A stretch of 38,423 nucleotides of DNA from JBKPNX01 sp046732855 (GTDB lineage Bacteria > Pseudomonadota > Alphaproteobacteria > Geminicoccales > Geminicoccaceae): assembly GCA_046732855.1 (NCBI GenBank), contig JBKPNX010000150.1, forward strand, positions 1 to 38,423, read 5' to 3'. The notes beneath the pieces are model-generated. The model was given only the letters and a program-made list of their open reading frames with translations. It was not told where the DNA came from and searched no databases. Shown here one piece after another: positions 34,573-38,423 of the stretch. Both the position numbers and the translations under genes were made by a program. The stretch's first letter is position 1. Each line of letters starts with the position of its first letter.

Positions 34573-35253
34573 ATGGCCGCACTAACCCCAGACCTGCTGC
34601 TCTGCGCGTACGCGAGCGGCCTGTTCCCGATGGCGAACGATCGCTACGATCCGACCATCCACTGGATCGACCCTAAGCGCCGCGGCGTTCTGCCCCTCGC
34701 ACGCTTCCACCAGCCGAAGAGCCTGCGCAAGGCAGTCCGCCGCGGCCGCTTCGAAATCCGGGTCGACAGCGCGTTTGTTCAAGTGATCGAGGCCTGCGCC
34801 GAAGTGCGTCCGGAGCGTCCGCGCACCTGGCTGAACGACGAGCTGATCGCGTTGTATCAGGCCCTGCACCGCCGCGGTTACGCGCACAGTGTCGAAAGCT
34901 GGGCCGCCGGGCAGCTGGTCGGCGGGTTGTACGGCGTGTCGCTCGGCGCCGCCTTCTTCGGCGAGAGCATGTTCTCGCGTGCGCGCGACGCCAGCAAGGT
35001 CGCCCTGGTCGCGCTGGTCGAACGCCTGGTCGCGGGCGGGTACCGGCTGCTGGACACGCAGTTCGTGACCGATCACCTGCGCCAGTTCGGGGCGATCGAG
35101 ATGACCCGGGAGCACTATCAGCGGGAGTTGCGGCGGGCGCTGGCCACCCCTGCCGTGTTCTATTCCGACGAGGGCGGCGTGGTCTCCGGCACGCCCTGGG
35201 CTCCGGCAACCGGCGCGACCGGCTCGGCGCAGTCGATCACCCAGATGTCGTAG
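34573..35253 (+). CDS. aat: Leucyl/phenylalanyl-tRNA-protein transferase
   Basis: Adds Leu or Phe from the charged tRNA to N-terminal Arg or Lys of proteins for ClpAPS degradation. It has 226 residues. Signature blocks are YASGLFPMAND with IHWIDPKRRGVLPL, GGLYGVSLGAAFFGESMFSR and KVALVALVERL, with LLDTQFVTDHLRQFGAIEM near the C-terminus. The last 25 or so residues (SDEGGVVSGTPWAP onward) look like a non-conserved tail, and their DNA is the antisense of the end of the DUF2155 gene. Bpt, the other N-degron transferase, lies 3.3 kb upstream. Confidence 0.95.
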   Translation: MAALTPDLLLCAYASGLFPMANDRYDPTIHWIDPKRRGVLPLARFHQPKSLRKAVRRGRFEIRVDSAFVQVIEACAEVRPERPRTWLNDELIALYQALHRRGYAHSVESWAAGQLVGGLYGVSLGAAFFGESMFSRARDASKVALVALVERLVAGGYRLLDTQFVTDHLRQFGAIEMTREHYQRELRRALATPAVFYSDEGGVVSGTPWAPATGATGSAQSITQMS

Positions 35254-35609
35254 ACCGGGTGCTCCAGGGCGGAAACCGCCGGGCTGGACGCGAACATCCA
35301 ACCGGAAAACAGGTCGACCGGCGTGCCGTTCAAGTCGGACGCCGGCGGCAGCTCATGGATCTCGAGGAATGCGGCGCTTTCCGGGGGTTCGGTCGGCGGC
35401 GTCTCGCGACAGGCGCGCGCGACGATCTCAAGCGTCCCGAACTGGGTCGGCTGGTCGAGCGGCGCCCGTATGGTCGACACGCGGGCGGTGACCTTGTCGA
35501 GGCCCTGGAGCACGGCCGTCCGATACTCGAGTACCGGGCCCTGGGTCTGAGCGAGCGCTGCCGAGGCAGTGAGGTACGCGCATGCGGCGAGCGCGCCCAG
35601 CTGCCTCAC
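35160..35609 (-). CDS. DUF2155 exported protein
   Basis: A 149-residue protein with a signal peptide (LGALAACAYLTASAALAQ). The DUF2155 core reads YRTAVLQGLDKVTARVST, FGTLEIVARACRETPP and SGWMFASSPAVSALEHPVYD, ending in IWVIDC. The function of the family is unknown; it is almost restricted to alphaproteobacteria and normally lies in this gene block. Two cysteines (ACRET and VIDC) could form a disulfide. A tail of about 22 residues follows the domain, encoded within the 94 bp that overlap aat on the other strand. Its start overlaps the mlaD stop by 4 bp. Confidence 0.88.
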   Translation of the reverse strand: MRQLGALAACAYLTASAALAQTQGPVLEYRTAVLQGLDKVTARVSTIRAPLDQPTQFGTLEIVARACRETPPTEPPESAAFLEIHELPPASDLNGTPVDLFSGWMFASSPAVSALEHPVYDIWVIDCAEPVAPVAGAQGVPETTPPSSE

Positions 35610-36061
35610 TGCTCACCACCGCCCGTCTGGCTGAAGATCATGTGCCCGATCAGGTCCTCGAGATTGACGGCGGACTGAGTCAGGGTCACTTCGCTGCCCG
35701 GCTCCAGCATCTCGATGTCGCCGCCGGGCACGAGCGCCAGATATTTGCCGCCCAGGAGGCCGTTGCTCACCACCGCGGCCGAGGTGTCGGCTGGCAGCCG
35801 CACGTTGTCGCGCACGCTGAAACGCACCTGAGCGCGATACGTTTCGGGGTCGAGGGTCTGCTCGAGCACGGTGCCGACCTTGATGCCGCTGATCTTGACA
35901 TCGCTGCCCCGCTCGAGGCCGTCGATCTTGTCGAAGCGCGCGAGCAGCTCGTAGCCGCCGCTCTCTTTGACCTGGCTGCTGTTGTAGGCAAACGCGAGGA
36001 AGCCGATAGCGACGATGACAACGATCGCGCCAAGCAGGGTCTCGAGAAGATTCCGAGTCAT
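35606..36061 (-). CDS. mlaD: MlaD-type MCE-domain protein
   Basis: Membrane-anchored periplasmic lipid-binding protein of the Mla system, which moves phospholipids between inner and outer membranes. It has 151 residues. An N-terminal transmembrane anchor (LLGAIVVIVAIGFLAFAY) is followed by an MCE domain containing the GLERGSDVKISGIKVGTV block. The C-terminal SNGLLGGKYLALVPGG motif and hydrophobic end are typical of MlaD. MlaE, MlaF and MlaB genes are not adjacent, which is usual in alphaproteobacteria, where mlaD often pairs with DUF2155. The two overlap in an ATGA. Confidence 0.93.
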   Translation of the reverse strand: MTRNLLETLLGAIVVIVAIGFLAFAYNSSQVKESGGYELLARFDKIDGLERGSDVKISGIKVGTVLEQTLDPETYRAQVRFSVRDNVRLPADTSAAVVSNGLLGGKYLALVPGGDIEMLEPGSEVTLTQSAVNLEDLIGHMIFSQTGGGEQ

Positions 36062-36168
36062 GTTCGGTCCACTGGCGATCTACCCTCGCGCGCGCCTAAC
36101 ATTGTGACTTTGTCCCAAGGGTGCAAGCCGCTCAGCGCGCGGTCGTGACCGCCCTGCCAAGGGGCTGA

Positions 36169-37398
36169 CTAGCAGGTCCGCGTCGACAGCCAGCCGAGAA
36201 ACCGGCCATTCGCTGTCTCGACGCGCTCGTGGCGGAAGCAGGCGCCGCCCGGATAGGCGCCATCGTCGGGCGTAAAGATCGGATCGCCCTCCCCCGGCGC
36301 GCGTTCGGCATCGGCCCCCAGCAGCTCGACCTGCTGGACCGCCGAGCCGTCGGCAACGGCAAGACACTGATGGCGGCCGCCGTCGATGTCCTGGAGGTGG
36401 ACCCCGACCATCCCGCGGTTCATCGGCCATGCCTTGATCACCCGCGGCAGGTCGCCCACCGGCGCCCGAAGGCAGGCGTCGATCGACGGCATGAGGTCGA
36501 GCAGAAATCGGGACCAGTCGTCCGCCGGCCTCGCCGCGGGGTCGAACAGCGGATAGCTGCCCGGCGCCAGTCGCAGAGGGGTCGAGCTCGCCGCAAGCGT
36601 GCATCGAACCGCGACGAAGTCGCCTACCTCCCAGAGCGCCTCTTCGGCCTCGCTGCGGAACCTGTGCTGGTCATCCACGCAGACGAAGCGGCCGCCGACT
36701 TCGACACGCGACAGAACGATCGGCTCGCGCCCGAGGAACTCGACCACGGCGCGCGCGCCGGCGACGTCAAAGGCCACGGCGAAGGTCGCACCATCCGTGC
36801 AGGCGTAGCGGACACGGTTCGGGTCCGCCACGGCGACCCCCGCCGCACGCGCCCCGGCGATCCGGGCCTTGACCGCCTCGGCTTGGCGCCAGGCGGCGCG
36901 CACCTCGTGCTCGTCCGGCTCGGCCGGCCTGCCGTTAATCGTGCCTGTGCCCGCAACGAATCGCCCGGGCGCGAAATAGACGGTCATCGTCCGCTCGTAC
37001 CAGCCATCCGAGGGCGCGCCGGCGTGGGACAGGCCGCGCGCGCGGGAGCGGTAGCGTAGCAGATCGCCGTGCATGAAATGAAAGACTGCCTCGCCACCGC
37101 CGTACTCGCCCAGATTCCACTGCTCGGCGACGACGATCGGCACCGCGCCGTCGACAAATGCGACGTAAGTGGCTGAACGGTCGCCGGCGGTGTACTGGCC
37201 TTCGATCCGGTCGAGCGCAGCAAGCCCGCGGCGTAGGCCCTCGAGCTTCCGCTCGTAGACCGCGAATTCCGGTCGATCGGTGCTGGACGTGGTCCGGGGC
37301 AGCGCCCCGGGCGGTGGGTCTGCCCCGGCGAGCGCGGGATGGGCGCCGGACCACAACAGATAGGCGATACCGATCGCCACCCGCAACATCCAGATCAT
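36169..37398 (-). CDS. Exported multidomain protein with an MliC-like (C-type lysozyme inhibitor) domain
   Basis: A 409-residue protein with a signal peptide (MLRVAIGIAYLLWSG to ALAG at residue 25). Three parts can be seen. Residues 40-160 form an unrecognised domain that recalls CpcT/CpeT-type proteins (IEGQYTAGDRSATY, VYFAPGRFV), but only weakly. Residues about 195-258 read VRYACTDGATFAVAFD, VEFLGREPIVLSRVEVGGRF and FRSEAEEALWEV, the pattern of MliC/PliC lysozyme inhibitors. Residues 270-409 have conserved-looking cysteines (ACLRAP, HQCLAV, GACFRH, TRTC) and no match I know. It lies 37 bp after ftsY and before mlaD, in the same direction. Confidence 0.7.
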   Translation of the reverse strand: MIWMLRVAIGIAYLLWSGAHPALAGADPPPGALPRTTSSTDRPEFAVYERKLEGLRRGLAALDRIEGQYTAGDRSATYVAFVDGAVPIVVAEQWNLGEYGGGEAVFHFMHGDLLRYRSRARGLSHAGAPSDGWYERTMTVYFAPGRFVAGTGTINGRPAEPDEHEVRAAWRQAEAVKARIAGARAAGVAVADPNRVRYACTDGATFAVAFDVAGARAVVEFLGREPIVLSRVEVGGRFVCVDDQHRFRSEAEEALWEVGDFVAVRCTLAASSTPLRLAPGSYPLFDPAARPADDWSRFLLDLMPSIDACLRAPVGDLPRVIKAWPMNRGMVGVHLQDIDGGRHQCLAVADGSAVQQVELLGADAERAPGEGDPIFTPDDGAYPGGACFRHERVETANGRFLGWLSTRTC

Positions 37399-37435
37399 CT
37401 GTCGGCCCCTGGAGACCGGTCAGCCTGGCCCGGCG

Positions 37436-38407
37436 CTAGGCGGCCTCGAGCCCGAGCAGCGCCTCGGCGAACGCGCGGGCTTCGAACGGGCGCAGGTCGT
37501 CGAGCCCCTCGCCCACGCCGAGCGCGACCACCGGCAGGCCGAACTGCTTGGCCAACGCGACCACCACGCCGCCCCTCGCCGTGCCGTCTAGCTTGGTCAC
37601 CACGAGGCCGGTGATCGGCACCATGCTCGAGAAAGTCTCGACCTGAGTACGCGCGTTCTGCCCGGTGGTCGCATCGAGCACCAGGAGGACATCGTGGGGG
37701 GCCGCCGGATCGACTTTTCTCAGCACGCGGACGACCTTGGCGAGCTCGTCCATCAGCGCCGCCTTGTTATGCAGGCGGCCCGCCGTGTCGATCAGCAGCA
37801 CGTCCGCGCCTTCGGCCTGGGCCTGTTGCAGCGCATCGAAGGCCAGGCCGGCAGCGTCGGCGCCGGGCGGCCGTTTGATAACGGTACAGCCGGCCCGCTC
37901 GCCCCAGATGTCGAGCTGCTCGATCGCCGCCGCCCGAAACGTGTCGCCGGCGGCCAGGACCACCTTCTCGCCGCCCGAGCGGAACTGATGAGCGAGCTTG
38001 CCGATCGTCGTAGTCTTGCCGGTGCCGTTGACCCCGCACACCAGGATCACGTGCGGCCTGTGCGCCGGATGGAGCTGGAATGGCCGGGCGGCCGGCTCGA
38101 GGATCGCCGCGATCGACCCGGCGAGCGCGCCGCGCACTTCCTGGTCGGTGACTTCCTTGCCAAAGCGCGTCCTGCCGAGATCGGCGGCCAGCTCGGCCGC
38201 AGCCTCGACCCCGAGATCCGCTGTGATCAGCGCCTCCTCGATCTGTTCCAGAGCCTCGGCATCCAGTCTACGCCTGGTCAGGACCGCCGAGATGTTGCTC
38301 TTGAGCCGGCTGGAGGAACGATTGAGCCCGGCGCGCAGGCGCGCGAACCAGCCCTCGCCCTCCGGCTCTCCCCAAGCCTGGATGTGGAGCCGCCGCTCGT
38401 CCGACAT
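37436..38407 (-). CDS. ftsY: Signal recognition particle receptor FtsY
   Basis: The SRP receptor GTPase that docks ribosome-nascent-chain complexes at the inner membrane, 323 residues. It lacks the long acidic A domain of the E. coli protein, as most short FtsY do. An NG architecture is visible: N domain from about residue 40 (LDAEALEQIEEALITADLGV), then GTPase motifs GVNGTGKTTT (125-134), AGDTFRAAAIEQLDIWGER, a DTAGR block and TKLDGTARGGV. The N-terminal amphipathic stretch is short. ATG 38407 gives a plausible start. The 16 bases to the right edge hold nothing identifiable. Confidence 0.97.
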   Translation of the reverse strand: MSDERRLHIQAWGEPEGEGWFARLRAGLNRSSSRLKSNISAVLTRRRLDAEALEQIEEALITADLGVEAAAELAADLGRTRFGKEVTDQEVRGALAGSIAAILEPAARPFQLHPAHRPHVILVCGVNGTGKTTTIGKLAHQFRSGGEKVVLAAGDTFRAAAIEQLDIWGERAGCTVIKRPPGADAAGLAFDALQQAQAEGADVLLIDTAGRLHNKAALMDELAKVVRVLRKVDPAAPHDVLLVLDATTGQNARTQVETFSSMVPITGLVVTKLDGTARGGVVVALAKQFGLPVVALGVGEGLDDLRPFEARAFAEALLGLEAA

Positions 38408-38423
38408 CGATTCCGCTGCGGGC

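Noticed and set aside
36169..36361. Lipoprotein signal on the MliC-like protein
   Set aside because: The N-terminus has no lipobox cysteine after the hydrophobic stretch, so it is a standard signal peptide or membrane anchor rather than a lipoprotein.

Overview
The window is GC-rich chromosomal DNA of an alphaproteobacterium. The evidence for this is an LdtR-type MarR regulator, aspartate-type HemB, aap-type amino-acid permeases, Bpt aminoacyltransferase, a DUF2155 gene next to mlaD, and the block aroQ-accB-accC-aat-DUF2155-mlaD. I cannot fix the order from sequence alone; something Rhodospirillales-like or a deep-branching relative is a guess. No rRNA, tRNA, CRISPR array, intact insertion sequence or prophage was seen. 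Nearly all of the DNA is housekeeping, with small accessory or decaying loci in the seams.

Layout. 1-5984 (+): the end of glyQ, then glyS, ppdK and a MeaB/ArgK GTPase, with 4-bp overlaps at the last two junctions. ygfZ (-) converges on meaB. 7032-9460 (+): trehalose synthesis, otsB then otsA. 10014-13096 (-): an amino-acid ABC transporter (aapQ, aapM, aapP) with no substrate-binding protein gene beside it, preceded by a short CinA/MoCF-domain gene. 14868-20609 (+): a FadL-type porin, sfsA, map, a DUF2235 hydrolase with a C-terminal PilZ-like domain, and an enlarged RadC-like protein. 20669-20900 holds a relic of a ribbon-helix-helix/nucleotidyltransferase gene. 21007-27827 (-): valine catabolism (isobutyryl-CoA dehydrogenase, 3-hydroxyisobutyryl-CoA hydrolase, mmsB) followed by an LdtR-like regulator, then purB and two tandem paralogous exported proteins of unknown function. 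27844-28246 is a frameshifted VOC/glyoxalase-like gene. 28325-31232: hemB (+), an alpha/beta hydrolase (-), and bpt (+). 31317-32008 (-): a VapBC-like toxin-antitoxin pair broken by five single-base frameshifts and a stop. 32215-35253 (+): aroQ, accB, accC, aat. 35160-38407 (-): ftsY, an exported protein with an MliC-like domain, mlaD and DUF2155; the last overlaps the 3' end of aat.

How the genes fit together. ppdK interconverts pyruvate and PEP. The valine genes turn isobutyryl-CoA into methylmalonate semialdehyde, although mmsA is not here. accB and accC supply two of the acetyl-CoA carboxylase parts. bpt and aat, 3.3 kb apart, are the two bacterial N-degron tagging transferases.

The most unusual items are the DUF2235-PilZ fusion lying between map and radC, the RadC homologue with an added N-terminal module and an internal insertion, the tandem paralogous exported proteins with a conserved cysteine pair, and the toxin-antitoxin loci caught in decay. 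I found no clear multi-gene novel defence or biosynthetic system.
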